From positions 1,743,001 through 1,807,000 of the forward strand of contig NZ_CP116339.1 of the NCBI RefSeq assembly GCF_028198165.1: a DNA stretch of 64,000 bases, written 5' to 3'. The DNA is from Pseudoxanthomonas sp. JBR18. GTDB lineage: Bacteria; Pseudomonadota; Gammaproteobacteria; Xanthomonadales; Xanthomonadaceae. Under the pieces are notes generated by a model, which was given only the letters and a program-made list of their open reading frames with translations, did no database searches and was not told the DNA's origin. The position numbers and the translations under genes are program-made. Below, one piece after another: positions 33,930 to 41,948 of this stretch (position 1 is its first letter; the number at the start of each line of letters is the position of its first letter).

Positions 33930-34739
33930 TCAATCGTCCGTGCGAACGGACGCGTGGCGCCCTGCGCGGAGCGCGAGGTACCGTGCCGGGGGCTGGCCGA
34001 GCACCTTCTTGAACATGGTGATGAAGGCGCTGGCGTTCTCGTATCCCAACGCGAAGGCCACCGCCTGCACGGCCTCGCCTTCAGCCAGACGTTTCAACGC
34101 GAACACGATGTGACATTGCTGGCGCCACCGCACGAAGCTCATGCCGATGTCGCGGTGAACGAGGCGGAAAAGGCTGCGCTCGCTCATTGCGAGCCGGTGC
34201 GCCCATTCGCCGATCGACGTGCGATCGGCAGGATCGGCAGCGAAGGCATCGGCGATCCGGCGCAGGCGCGGGTCGCTCGGCAAGGGCAGATGCAGGCGTT
34301 CGACCGGCGCTTTCACCAGCTGGTCCAGCATCGTCTGCGCCAGGCGGCCGTCCGCGCCCTCGGTTTCGTACAGCGGCGGCAGGTGCGACACGCCGATGAT
34401 CAGTTCGCGCAGCAGTGGCGACAGGGAAAGCGTGCAGCACTCGGTGAACATCGCCGGAACCGCTTCGGGTTCGACGAAAAGCATGTAGACCGCGACGTCG
34501 CCCACGCCACGCACGCCGTGTTCCATGCCTCCTGGAATCCACAACGCACACTGCGCAGGCACCATCCACAGGCCCTTGGCGACCTCGCATGTCACCAGGC
34601 CACGAACCGCCATGATGAGCTGCGCTTTCCGGTGCCGGTGCGGCGGCTGCTCGAATCCGTCGGTGACCAGCTCCGCCCCGATCGCATAGACGGGACGTGG
34701 GACCTCCTGCGGATAGTGGTAGTTGTCCGTGGACGACAC
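33930..34739 (-). CDS. AraC family transcriptional regulator (cupin N-terminus)
   Basis: A 269-residue regulator. The N-terminal cupin sensor domain has PPHRHRKAQLIMAVRGLVTCEV and WMVPAQCALWIPGGMEHGV, the typical small-molecule-binding barrel. The C-terminal AraC HTH region has TSIGEWAHRLAMSERSLFRLVHRDIGMSF (about residue 175 on) and AVAFALGYENASAFITMFKKVLGQPPARY. It lies directly upstream of the flavin monooxygenase gene, in the same direction, and probably regulates it. Confidence 0.9.
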   Translation of the reverse strand: MSSTDNYHYPQEVPRPVYAIGAELVTDGFEQPPHRHRKAQLIMAVRGLVTCEVAKGLWMVPAQCALWIPGGMEHGVRGVGDVAVYMLFVEPEAVPAMFTECCTLSLSPLLRELIIGVSHLPPLYETEGADGRLAQTMLDQLVKAPVERLHLPLPSDPRLRRIADAFAADPADRTSIGEWAHRLAMSERSLFRLVHRDIGMSFVRWRQQCHIVFALKRLAEGEAVQAVAFALGYENASAFITMFKKVLGQPPARYLALRAGRHASVRTDD

Positions 34740-34874
34740 TCGCCCTCACGCGTGCTCGGTACCTGGGGTCGCGCAGGTTAGCGCAGCTGTGCCCGACCGC
34801 GAGCAAGGGCCGCAAGCGGGCAGGCCATCGCAAGGGTGTGGCCGGCGGTGGCGGCGGCCCGTCCCCTGATCCAG

Positions 34875-34910
34875 GCCCCGACACCTCGGAACTGGCAGAG
34901 GTGTCGGGGC
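34875..34910 (-). terminator. Strong hairpin after the XAC0095-like gene
   Basis: A perfect 13-bp stem (GCCCCGACACCTC / GAGGTGTCGGGGC) with a 10-base loop lies about 70 bases past the stop. It lacks a T tract but is the obvious candidate terminator on the minus strand. Confidence 0.55.
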
Positions 34911-34978
34911 GGATTGAGCTGGCCTCGTGTGTTGCCCGGATCCAGTCAACCCGGCCCCGCTACCCATGCCTTGACTGG

Positions 34979-35659
34979 CTACTGATACGTCGGATGCGAT
35001 TGCGAGAGGCGCGGTGCGATGCCAGCAGGCACAGGCGCCGGTGGCACCAGGTAGCTGGCAGGCGCTTCACGCACGCTGCCCAGCGTGCGCTTGGGACTGA
35101 AGCGCTGCGACGCGTAGATCTCCTCGACGATGTCATGGATCCGACCCACATCCCGGGAGATGGCATCGCCCATCACCGCCAGCGTGGCTTCTGCGTACTC
35201 GGCATGATCGGCGCAGCCGACGACGTTGCCGATGGCGCGCAGGCTTTCGAGCAGCAGATTGATCTCGTCGATCTGGCGCAGGGTGATGCCGGAGAGGTAG
35301 CGCTTGCCCGTCGCCGGATGGATCGCGCCTCCCGCCTCGATGCCTGCTTCCGATGCCTCATCCGGCGCCCCGTGCGCGTCGCGCTCCATCCCGGACGCGA
35401 CTGCGTCCTTCCCACGCCTGGCCGGCCAGGCAAGTGTCTCCATGACCTGGGCCATCTGTTGCTTCATCTGCCTCAGGCGCCTCGCCACCTCGCCCAGGCG
35501 ACGCGCCGCGTCTCCCTCCGCGGTGTCGACCCTTTTTTGCGGCCGGGCCAGATTGGCCAACTCGGCCACGTCGGTGTGCAGCTGCTTCAGCCGTCGCTGG
35601 CTGTCCTCCGGCAGGAAATAGCCGGTCGTTTCCTGATCGTGCGTATCGTGCGTCGACAT
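34979..35659 (-). CDS. XAC0095-like family protein
   Basis: A 226-residue protein. The N-terminal TTGYFLPEDSQRRLKQLHTDVAELANLA (residues about 11-38) matches the small XAC0095-type domain common in xanthomonads. A coiled region follows, and a C-terminal domain (SGITLRQIDEINLLLESLRAI..., then RIHDIVEEIYASQRF) resembles the product at 13501-13824. The start at ATG 35659 has AGGAGG 5 bases upstream. Earlier in-frame codons run through the structured leader and are unlikely to be translated. A small structured RNA and complementary leader lie upstream (see 35711-35920). The function is unknown. Confidence 0.72.
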   Translation of the reverse strand: MSTHDTHDQETTGYFLPEDSQRRLKQLHTDVAELANLARPQKRVDTAEGDAARRLGEVARRLRQMKQQMAQVMETLAWPARRGKDAVASGMERDAHGAPDEASEAGIEAGGAIHPATGKRYLSGITLRQIDEINLLLESLRAIGNVVGCADHAEYAEATLAVMGDAISRDVGRIHDIVEEIYASQRFSPKRTLGSVREAPASYLVPPAPVPAGIAPRLSQSHPTYQ

Positions 35660-35710
35660 GCTTGCCTCCTCGTTCCATGAAGTACCCGCACGCCGGGATG
35701 GCGACGGGAA

Positions 35711-35785
35711 GTCGGGAGGTTCGAAACCGCTAAGAGCCGGCGGGCGTATTCCCCCGAAGGGTGTTGTATTAGCCGCCCTCCCGAC
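35711..35785 (-). promoter_or_regulatory. Structured mRNA leader with antisense-target sequence
   Basis: GTCGGGAGG and CCTCCCGAC arms (35777-35785 and 35711-35719) enclose a CCC-TTCG-GGG hairpin. They also enclose the segment at about 35719-35740 (GGCTCTTAGCGGTTTCGAAC on the minus strand), which is nearly complementary to the small RNA at 35856-35877. It lies about 60 bases before the AGGAGG and ATG of the XAC0095-like gene. Confidence 0.6.
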
Positions 35786-35824
35786 GCAGGCATCGCATCG
35801 GTTTGCACCCAGAGATCCAGGCAC

Positions 35825-35890
35825 AAAAAACCCACCGGTTTGACGGAGGTGGGTACCGCTCTTAGAGGAGTTTCGACGCTCCTTGGTAGG
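35825..35890 (-). ncRNA. Probable C4-type antisense RNA
   Basis: A short non-coding unit on the minus strand. A perfect -35 box lies upstream. The body has a GGAG...CTCC hairpin, and the segment GTCGAAACTCCTCTAAGAGC is near-complementary to the leader at 35719-35740. It ends in a rho-independent terminator: stem ACCCACC/GGTGGGT followed by six T. A promoter, a complementary target downstream in the same direction, and an internal terminator are the architecture of phage P1/P7 C4 antisense RNA. The match to C4 is by layout and by eye, not by a covariance search. Confidence 0.6.
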
Positions 35891-35891
35891 A

Positions 35892-35920
35892 AGACTGCTA
35901 CCGGTAAACGCGCGTGTCAA
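35892..35920 (-). promoter_or_regulatory. Promoter of the antisense RNA
   Basis: A perfect TTGACA (35915-35920) with, 17 bases on, a weak -10 (CAGTCT). The expected transcript would start near 35885 and end at the 35825 terminator. Confidence 0.5.
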
Positions 35921-36158
35921 CAGGCTTCCAGCCAATCACGGTGCGCAATGTTTGAGAGGCGCGCTCGATGTAAGGGAGGCGATGCCTACGGCCCCAGCAG
36001 GCTGACTGTGGTGAGCGAAACGGCTCGCACATCAACGCATCGGCTGCTCATCTCTTTGGGTGCTGGTGCCGAGGCAGACGGCCTGCCATTCGCACCGCAC
36101 CTCGCCTGCGGGAGGGATGCAGGCGCGCGCTGCGTAAATTCAGGGCAACCCGGCCGCG

Positions 36159-36557
36159 TTACTTCCGATCCGCTGGATGATTAATGCCGTCACTGGTGGG
36201 GACATCCGGGATGGCGAAGGGATCGATGCCCTCAAGACACCCCACGTTGTACCCGTACAGGCCTGGGTTGGAGCGACGCTGGTGGTGGGTGTAGATGCCG
36301 CAGTTCGAGCAGAAATAGTGCTTGGCGGTATGCGTATTGAACTCGTAGAGCTTCAGGTGCTCAGCGCCCTTGAGGATGCGGATGCCGCTCAGCGGGACCG
36401 AGGCAACAACGGCCCCTTTGCGCCTGCAAATGGAGCAATTGCAGCGGCGTGGGTCGACGATGCCGTCCGGCAGATCGAGTTCCAGCTCCACCAAGCCGCA
36501 ATGACAAGAAGCCCGATGCTTGGGCTGTACTTGGACACCACCAACTTCCTTCAACAC
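36159..36557 (-). CDS. GFA-domain (DUF636) zinc-binding protein
   Basis: A 132-residue protein of the glutathione-dependent formaldehyde-activating (Gfa) fold, a CENP-V-like zinc protein. The ligand pattern is clear: CHCG near residue 19, CNCSICRRKG near 41 and the later YFCSNCGIYTHH near 80. True Gfa enzymes condense formaldehyde with glutathione, but most family members have unknown roles. I place the start at GTG 36557 with AGGAG 9 bases upstream. The upstream DNA is a decayed attC, so this was probably an integron cassette once. Confidence 0.82.
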   Translation of the reverse strand: MLKEVGGVQVQPKHRASCHCGLVELELDLPDGIVDPRRCNCSICRRKGAVVASVPLSGIRILKGAEHLKLYEFNTHTAKHYFCSNCGIYTHHQRRSNPGLYGYNVGCLEGIDPFAIPDVPTSDGINHPADRK

Positions 36558-36577
36558 TGAGGGTCTCTCCTGTAAGG

Positions 36578-36634
36578 GCAATCGCCTGGATCAAGTCACG
36601 CTGCGAGGCGGATTCGGCTTGAATGGGTCATGAG
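36578..36634 (-). repeat. Degenerate attC site between kptA and the GFA gene
   Basis: The interior matches the attC sites at 11-12 kb (minus strand: CAAGCCGAA...CCGC, then TCGC, then GTGACTTGATCCAGGCG). The flanking cores have decayed to GATTGCC and TCATGAC, so it is probably no longer recombinable. The 3' end of kptA reads through it. Confidence 0.65.
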
Positions 36635-37211
36635 AACCGCCGCACCCTGACTCCTGTTCCTCGACTCCTGTCCTATCAATGAATGTCGGCGGCACATCCC
36701 CGGTGAGCCACACACCGTTGTCCGCCTGAAAGAACGCGAAGCCCTGCGAGTGCATCCGTAGGGCTTCGATTTTCAGGACCACGGGTTTGCCGTAGCGCTG
36801 TCCGACAGTGGTCGCTGTGGCGATATCTTGCGACAGGTGCACGTGATGACGTGCGCCAGGGCGCAGGCCCTCGGCCAAAATCGAATCGAGGAAGCGTGTA
36901 GCGGTGCCGTGATAGAGGAACTCCGGTGGCATTTTGGCTTCGTGCTGGATGGCCACGGTGTCGGTTGAGTGGCCCTGTACGGCGCGAATGCGAAAGCCGT
37001 CCTCGGAGATCGCAAAGCGCTTCTTGTCGCTGCCGGCGACCACGGCGCGGATCAGCTCTACATCAAGTTCCTTGCCGGCCGTCTTGGCTCCTGTAATCAG
37101 CGTCTCAATCTCAGCCCAGCCCTCACGGTCCAGCGTCAATCCGATGGCGTGCGGCTCATGCCGCAGCACGTAGCTCAGGAACTTGCTCGTCTCGTTGAGT
37201 TGCTTGCTCAT
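36591..37211 (-). CDS. kptA: RNA 2'-phosphotransferase (Tpt1/KptA family)
   Basis: A 206-residue protein. KptA/Tpt1 transfers the 2'-phosphate of spliced RNA to NAD+. The family signatures are all visible: SKFLSYVLRHEP (residues about 9-20), DKKRFAIS, RAVQGHS, the LYHGT segment, and RHHVHLSQD. Bacterial copies work in vitro and in yeast, but their natural target in bacteria is unknown. The start is ATG 37211 (a longer in-frame start at 37223 is possible). The last dozen or so codons are made of a decayed attC, so the gene probably arrived as an integron cassette. Confidence 0.9.
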   Translation of the reverse strand: MSKQLNETSKFLSYVLRHEPHAIGLTLDREGWAEIETLITGAKTAGKELDVELIRAVVAGSDKKRFAISEDGFRIRAVQGHSTDTVAIQHEAKMPPEFLYHGTATRFLDSILAEGLRPGARHHVHLSQDIATATTVGQRYGKPVVLKIEALRMHSQGFAFFQADNGVWLTGDVPPTFIDRTGVEEQESGCGGSHDPFKPNPPRSVT

Positions 37212-37229
37212 GTCGCTGTTCAATCGCTG

Positions 37230-37457
37230 CTAGAAAGCTAATCCACCGCCCTGACCTGCTCTTTGCAGCAGGGCCAGTTCCTGCCCAAATAAAACAAGGT
37301 CAGAGCGAATATTCTGAGATGCTAAAACTCGCTCCGGCCCCTTTTTCTGGGTCGGCGGTACCTGCAGCTCGGCGGCGCACAGCGGCGCCACCGCCAGCAG
37401 GCTGCACAGACCAAGCAGCGCCCGTTGTGCGAGGAACGTCAGGGGATTTCGGGGCAT
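37230..37457 (-). CDS. Small secreted ORF, probably a gene fragment
   Basis: A 75-residue frame with a good signal peptide (residues about 10-28, ending CAAELQ) but a mature part that is short and composed largely of a repeat. The DNA from about 37285 to 37345 is a REP-like palindrome read as codons. This suggests the 5' end of a secreted-protein gene truncated by insertion of repeats. No family is recognised. Confidence 0.45.
   Translation of the reverse strand: MPRNPLTFLAQRALLGLCSLLAVAPLCAAELQVPPTQKKGPERVLASQNIRSDLVLFGQELALLQRAGQGGGLAF
37298..37340. repeat. REP-like palindrome
   Basis: Arms GGTCAGAGCGA (37298-37308) and TCGCTCCGGCC (37329-37339) are inverted with one mismatch. They are related to the palindrome at 10454-10491. 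Confidence 0.55.
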
Positions 37458-37529
37458 CGCGGTGGTTCCTTTGGAAAATTAAGGCTGAAGATTGAGTGCA
37501 GGTACTGATTTATGAAAGTGCACTCTGAC

Positions 37530-38879
37530 TCTGAGGTATCCCCACGTTTTCCCGAGATGGATCAGGTAGTTGCGTCCTGATCGAGTGGAAAGCAGTGCGC
37601 GCATGGCGCAGTCTTCGAGGTGACTAAACCAAAAGAAGGACTGCGAGCCATGCGCGCCAGTGAAGTATTGCAGAGGTGCTTGGGTGATGCACTGGGCCCC
37701 ATGCACGCCTTGCGTGCGCGGGCGCTGTTGAAGGCGGTGGAAGCGCTGACCGCGGGATGGCGATTGACCCTGATCGATCTTGCCCGGCGTTGGCCGCGCC
37801 GAGCGCGTGCGCGCCCCGCTCAAGGCGGCAGACCGCTTGCTGGGCAATCGGTATCTGCAGGCCGAGTGTCTGTCGCTGCATAGCGCTATGGCGCGCTGGT
37901 TGCTTCGAGGCGAGCGCCCGCTGATCGTGATTGACTGGAGCGACTTGAAGGCCGACAAGTCCTGGTGCCTGCTGCGTGCGGCCGTTCCTGTGGGTGGCAG
38001 GACATTGACCTTGCTGGATCGGGTTTACCCGGGCGATGAGCAAGGATCTCCGGGTGCCGAACGACGGTTCCTGCAACAGCTGCAGACGCTGATTCCCGCT
38101 GGGCTACGCCCGATTCTGATCACTGATGCAGGCTTTCGCACACCCTGGTTCAGGGCAGTGGAGGCACAGGGCTGGAGCTGGGTCGGTCGCCTGCGCGGCA
38201 CAACGCTGGTCAAGCCAGCCGAGGTGGAGAACCGACCGGACCAGTGGGTGTCATGCCGATGTCTCTGGCAACTGGTGCAAGCCAGGCCGCGCGAGCTGGA
38301 CCTGATGCACATCAACCGAAGTGATCCACTGGCTTGCCGATTGGTGGTTCATGGCAAAACCCCGCGCGGACGCAAGCACTACAGCCGACGTCATCGGACT
38401 GCGGTGGCGCGCAACTCGCATAGCCGCAAAGCAGCCGCAGGCGTACGCGAGCCATGGCTGATCATTGCTTCACCGGATCTGGTCGACGCCAGCGCCCATC
38501 AGCTGGTCGGACTGTATGCGCGGCGCATGCAGATCGAGGGCAGCTTCCGCGACCTGAAATCGCATCGCTACGGTGCCGCCTTCGAAGACAGTCTGACCCG
38601 CCAGGGCCCACGCCTGAGCATCCTGTTGATGCTCAACACACTGGCCTGTTTCGCATGCTGGCTGGCGGGCCTAGCCAGCGAGCGCAACGGCCAAGCCAGC
38701 TGGCTGGCGCCGCGCAAGACCAAGCGCAAGCTCTATTCGACCCTACGCCTTGGACGCGAAGCCCTGCTCAGACATTGGCCAATGGAACCCATCGGCCAAT
38801 GGTTGGCCTGCCTGCGCACGTTGCCAGACCACGTTCACCAACAGATGGTGTTGGGCTAGAAACGTGGGGATACCTCAGA
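37530..38879 (+). mobile_element. IS4-family insertion sequence (about 1.35 kb)
   Basis: Perfect 20-bp terminal inverted repeats start TCTGAGGTATCCCCACG at the left and end ...CGTGGGGATACCTCAGA at the right. They enclose one DDE transposase reading frame interrupted by a frameshift. The flanks are CTCTGAC on both sides, a possible 7-bp target duplication (8 of 9 bases match if the ends are taken one base in). The target is a GTGCACTCTGAC motif that recurs elsewhere in the window. Confidence 0.85.
37650..38859 (+). pseudogene. IS4-family transposase, frameshifted
   Basis: The product matches an IS4-type DDE transposase. The N-terminal part (MRASEVLQRCLGDALGP, to about residue 49) lies in one frame and the rest (from about 37797) in another, so there is a +1 or -2 shift near TGGCCGCGCC. 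The catalytic region is intact in the second frame: IDWSDLKADKSW (first Asp), LITDAGF (second Asp), and YARRMQIEGSFRDLKSHRYG (Y-x-I-E-x-F-x-D-x-K box with the Glu). Without frameshifting during translation it cannot be made full length, and whether such a shift occurs is unknown. Confidence 0.82.
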
Positions 38880-38917
38880 CTCTGACCTCTGATATTCGAA
38901 GATAAAAAATTAAGAAA

Positions 38918-40255
38918 CTACGGAATATCTTCCTCGCCTTGTGCCCCAGAACGGCTCACTGACGAGTAGGACTCAGATACCGCCAGTTCGAAGTCCGCAC
39001 CTAGTTCTGATGAGAGATGGCTGCGCAACATCATCAGCTTGAGCTTTACTCGCTCCCGGAATTTAAATTCGTCGCTTAAGTCCAATCCATCCACAGACGT
39101 ATAAACAGTGTCTTTAGCAATTACTAATAAGCGGGCAAGTGCCAAGCGTTGTTCATTTATCCGCATAATCTTTCTTATAAACAAGTCGCCTAGGCGCCAG
39201 GCCAGCCCGACCACGCCGGCAATCGTCGCGGCGAAGGGTAGCCTTTGTAGCATCAAAGCCATCACTTCGGTGTAAGTACTAACGTCCGAACGCAGAATCC
39301 TATCAGCTCCAAAATATAGAAGAAGGACGCAGGTGGCGATGATTGAAATCGAAAAATATAAGAACCAAGAGTAGAGCGACGACTGCTTCTTACCTTCGAG
39401 AACATAGTCGCTGTATTCGTCGGATATTAAGCTTCTATCATTGTTAAGACGTTGAAGTTCGGCTCTTTGTTCGACTAAATTTGAATTAAGGCGTTGCGCT
39501 TCTTGCCTCAATTGCTGTACGGAATTTTCATCCGCAGATAATGTAGACTTTTGAGTTTCGATAGAAGTTTTGAGCGTTGCAGCTTGGCTGATAAGAGTCG
39601 ATTGCTCCTTTTTAAGAGCATCTATGGACGATTTAATGTCATCTTTTTCTTCAGAAAGTGTTGATATCTCCAGCTGGGTCTCGCGAGTAATTTTATCTAG
39701 TTCCCCCAGCTTTGATTCAGCAGCATCGACGGAAGTATTTTTTGCGGCCACGTACTCTTCCGCTTCCGCCCTAATTTCTTCAACAAAGGACGCCCGTTCC
39801 GCGATTTTTTCAAGCTGAGAGTAGGTATGTCCGTTAATCTTCAGATTAGAAGCAAAAAGTGCTCTAGATCCCGATGGTGAACTAGCTATAAAGCCCGAGC
39901 ATACTTTCCTAACTCTAAATCTAGTGAAGGGGGTCTTTTGAGTTCCTTGCGTCAAAATCATTGAAGTTGCAGTCAATACGGAATCCGAGCCGGCAATATC
40001 GATCGCCTTTAATGAAAGAGAAGATATCGCCTTGTTATCGCTTGAGAAAATATCGATGCTACTGACGTAGCAGGGTTCTGTAAATTCAAATGCTCGGCCG
40101 CCTTTAGGTATCTGCGCATTAGCAATATTTTTCGGTTTTAGAAGCCTTTTCGAAGACCCGGTAGTCTTGACGCTACTGTTGATCAATGAGACGCCTGGCG
40201 GGTGCTCGCCTCGGAGCAGCTGCAGTACGCTCAAAAATTTTTCCGGCGAGACCAT
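38918..40255 (-). CDS. Coiled-coil membrane protein of unknown function (AT-rich module, gene B)
   Basis: A 445-residue protein. Residues 1-145 are a soluble domain with beta-like segments (FEFTEPCYVSSIDIFSS) of no recognised family. Residues about 150-275 form a long coiled coil rich in Glu, Lys, Gln and Leu heptads. Two transmembrane helices follow, at about 296-318 and 338-360, then a polar 85-residue tail. Base composition is visibly AT-richer than the flanking chromosome, so it was probably acquired. It lies 87 bases behind the membrane protein gene at 40343-40906, as one probable operon. A sensor or anti-phage role is a guess only. Confidence 0.65.
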   Translation of the reverse strand: MVSPEKFLSVLQLLRGEHPPGVSLINSSVKTTGSSKRLLKPKNIANAQIPKGGRAFEFTEPCYVSSIDIFSSDNKAISSLSLKAIDIAGSDSVLTATSMILTQGTQKTPFTRFRVRKVCSGFIASSPSGSRALFASNLKINGHTYSQLEKIAERASFVEEIRAEAEEYVAAKNTSVDAAESKLGELDKITRETQLEISTLSEEKDDIKSSIDALKKEQSTLISQAATLKTSIETQKSTLSADENSVQQLRQEAQRLNSNLVEQRAELQRLNNDRSLISDEYSDYVLEGKKQSSLYSWFLYFSISIIATCVLLLYFGADRILRSDVSTYTEVMALMLQRLPFAATIAGVVGLAWRLGDLFIRKIMRINEQRLALARLLVIAKDTVYTSVDGLDLSDEFKFRERVKLKLMMLRSHLSSELGADFELAVSESYSSVSRSGAQGEEDIP

Positions 40256-40342
40256 TTGATTTCCTTTTCTTTGTTAATTAAAAAATGGCGGGCGCTGAAA
40301 TTTTGGTGGCTGATTGAGCAGGGCGTACTGCCGGAGCTCTGA

Positions 40343-40906
40343 TTACTTCAAGGGCACCCAGTATGAGTAAGCGGCAAAAACGAGACCAATAATACCTAGC
40401 GCAAACCCACCAACGGTGTAGTACTTCTGCATGCGGTGCTCTCGACTCTTTAGAGCGACAAGTTCCCTAATTTGTATGGCCAAGGGTTCGAGTGCATCTG
40501 GTGTTTGCGACATTCCCTCCCTGAGTCTTTCTAGGTGTATGCGAACCTCGTTGGGTAGACCATCAAATGGCTCACGGTCCCTCATTTCTTTAAGTAGAGA
40601 CTCAATAAGGGATTGGTGCTCTTGGAGGCTCAAATTCCGCTGTGCGAGAATTTCACGCAGCAAGATTTTAAGGTTATTCTGTATATCGTGTTGAGTGGCT
40701 CCTCGTGTTTCAGCAATTTCTTGAATTTGGCGGAGACTAAGGTTTTTGCCTTTGTGAATTATAGACAGGGCTAGATCTTCAGAAAACTTTTTCTTGTTTT
40801 TTTGTTTGATTATTTCTTCTGTCAGACTAACTCCTAGCCAGAAGGAGAAAATAACTCCCGCGAATAAAGATGAAAATATTGCAATGGCCGGCGCGTAATT
40901 TGTCAT
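40343..40906 (-). CDS. Bitopic-type membrane protein of unknown function (AT-rich module, gene A)
   Basis: A 187-residue protein with a transmembrane helix at each end (residues about 5-28 and 162-184) and a charged, helical middle section between, rich in Lys, Glu and Leu (for example LREILAQRNLSLQEHQSL). Depending on topology the middle is cytoplasmic. It is first in a two-gene AT-rich unit with 38918-40255. No domain is recognised. The AT-rich composition and a direct repeat just beyond its 5' end suggest horizontal origin. Confidence 0.62.
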   Translation of the reverse strand: MTNYAPAIAIFSSLFAGVIFSFWLGVSLTEEIIKQKNKKKFSEDLALSIIHKGKNLSLRQIQEIAETRGATQHDIQNNLKILLREILAQRNLSLQEHQSLIESLLKEMRDREPFDGLPNEVRIHLERLREGMSQTPDALEPLAIQIRELVALKSREHRMQKYYTVGGFALGIIGLVFAAYSYWVPLK

Positions 40907-40926
40907 GGCAATTGTGTTGCAAGCGG

Positions 40927-40963
40927 GGTCAGGTTCACTCGGCTAACGAGGTCAGGTTCACTC
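40927..40963. repeat. Tandem direct repeat at the edge of the AT-rich module
   Basis: GGTCAGGTTCACTC occurs twice (40927-40940 and 40950-40963). It resembles the GGTCAGAGTGCACT-type motif that flanks the IS on the other side of the module, and its second copy overlaps the stop of the Mrr-like gene. Confidence 0.6.
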
Positions 40964-41819
40964 ATGCGGTTCCTCTGCACTTGGGGAAATGGCTGCAGCC
41001 GAGGAAGGGCTCGCCGGTGCGGCGGTTCGTTCGCTGCACCAGCGTGCTGCCGCAGCGCGGGCAGTGGGGTTCGGCGGTGGCGATGGGTGGCGTGGCCACC
41101 AGCACCGGTTCGATGCGCAAGGAAGGCGCCGGCGGGACCGCCGCGTCTCGCTGTGCGGCGCGGATCATCTGCAACAGCTGCGTGCCGCTGATCAGTTCAA
41201 TCGGCTTGCCCTGGGCAAAGCGCTCGGCGTCTTGCGTGTAGGTGCCAATGCAGACGATCTTCACCGCATCGGCGCGGTGATGCGCTAGCAGCCCGGCCAT
41301 TTCGCGCACGATGCTGACGCCGACTTGCTGGCGCTTCCACTGCTTGCATTGCACCAAGGTGCGGCGGCCGTCCTTGCGCAGGATCAGGTCGATGCCGCCA
41401 TCGGCGCCGCCCAGGCCGGTTTCCTCCACGGCATAGCCCTGGCGGCGGAAAGCTTCGCCCACCAACAGCTCGAACTGGCGCCAGCCGCCTTGGCTGAGAC
41501 TTTCAAGATCACTGCGTGTATCGAGGAGGCGTTGTCGCTCCTCGCGCTGCTTCCGCACTTTGCTGCGGTGTTCCTGGCGATTGCCGAAGGAGACCAGCGC
41601 GCCCACGCAGCACATGACGAGCCAGAGCCACGCCAGCGGCGCGAGCATGGCACCCATGCCTTGATTGAAGCCCTGCGCCAGCATCCCGCCGTGGTGACCC
41701 ATCCACCAGACGAAGCCGTCGCGCACAGCGAAGAAGCCGATCAGGCCGAGGGCGATGCCCACCGGCCACGGCAACGCGCTGACCACCTCGATGCCGTGCT
41801 GTTTGCGTCTGCGTCCCAT
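40962..41819 (-). CDS. Mrr-like restriction endonuclease fold protein with membrane segments and zinc finger
   Basis: A 285-residue protein. An N-terminal basic tail is followed by two hydrophobic segments (about residues 18-35 and 50-75, VGIALGLIGFFAVRD and LAPLAWLWLVMCCVGALVSFG), then an Mrr/PD-(D/E)XK nuclease domain (GGWRQFELLVGEAFRRQGYAVEE, GGADGGIDLILRKDGRRTLVQCKQWK with D...QxK catalytic residues). The C-terminus has a topoisomerase-type zinc finger (CPRC...FLGCSHFPKC). This is the usual layout of membrane-linked Mrr-like nucleases thought to cut foreign or modified DNA. The start is ATG 41819. A decayed paralogue lies at 12837-12992. Confidence 0.85.
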   Translation of the reverse strand: MGRRRKQHGIEVVSALPWPVGIALGLIGFFAVRDGFVWWMGHHGGMLAQGFNQGMGAMLAPLAWLWLVMCCVGALVSFGNRQEHRSKVRKQREERQRLLDTRSDLESLSQGGWRQFELLVGEAFRRQGYAVEETGLGGADGGIDLILRKDGRRTLVQCKQWKRQQVGVSIVREMAGLLAHHRADAVKIVCIGTYTQDAERFAQGKPIELISGTQLLQMIRAAQRDAAVPPAPSLRIEPVLVATPPIATAEPHCPRCGSTLVQRTNRRTGEPFLGCSHFPKCRGTA

Positions 41820-41948
41820 GCAAGAAACCCCCGTTCCCGACCGCACCATAGCCGCCGGTGACCATGTTGTCAGCGTGCAGCACGGCACGGTGTGCCGGGG
41901 GCACGTGCGTTTGCGGTGGCCTCGCCACCGGGGGTGACGCGTGCTGCG

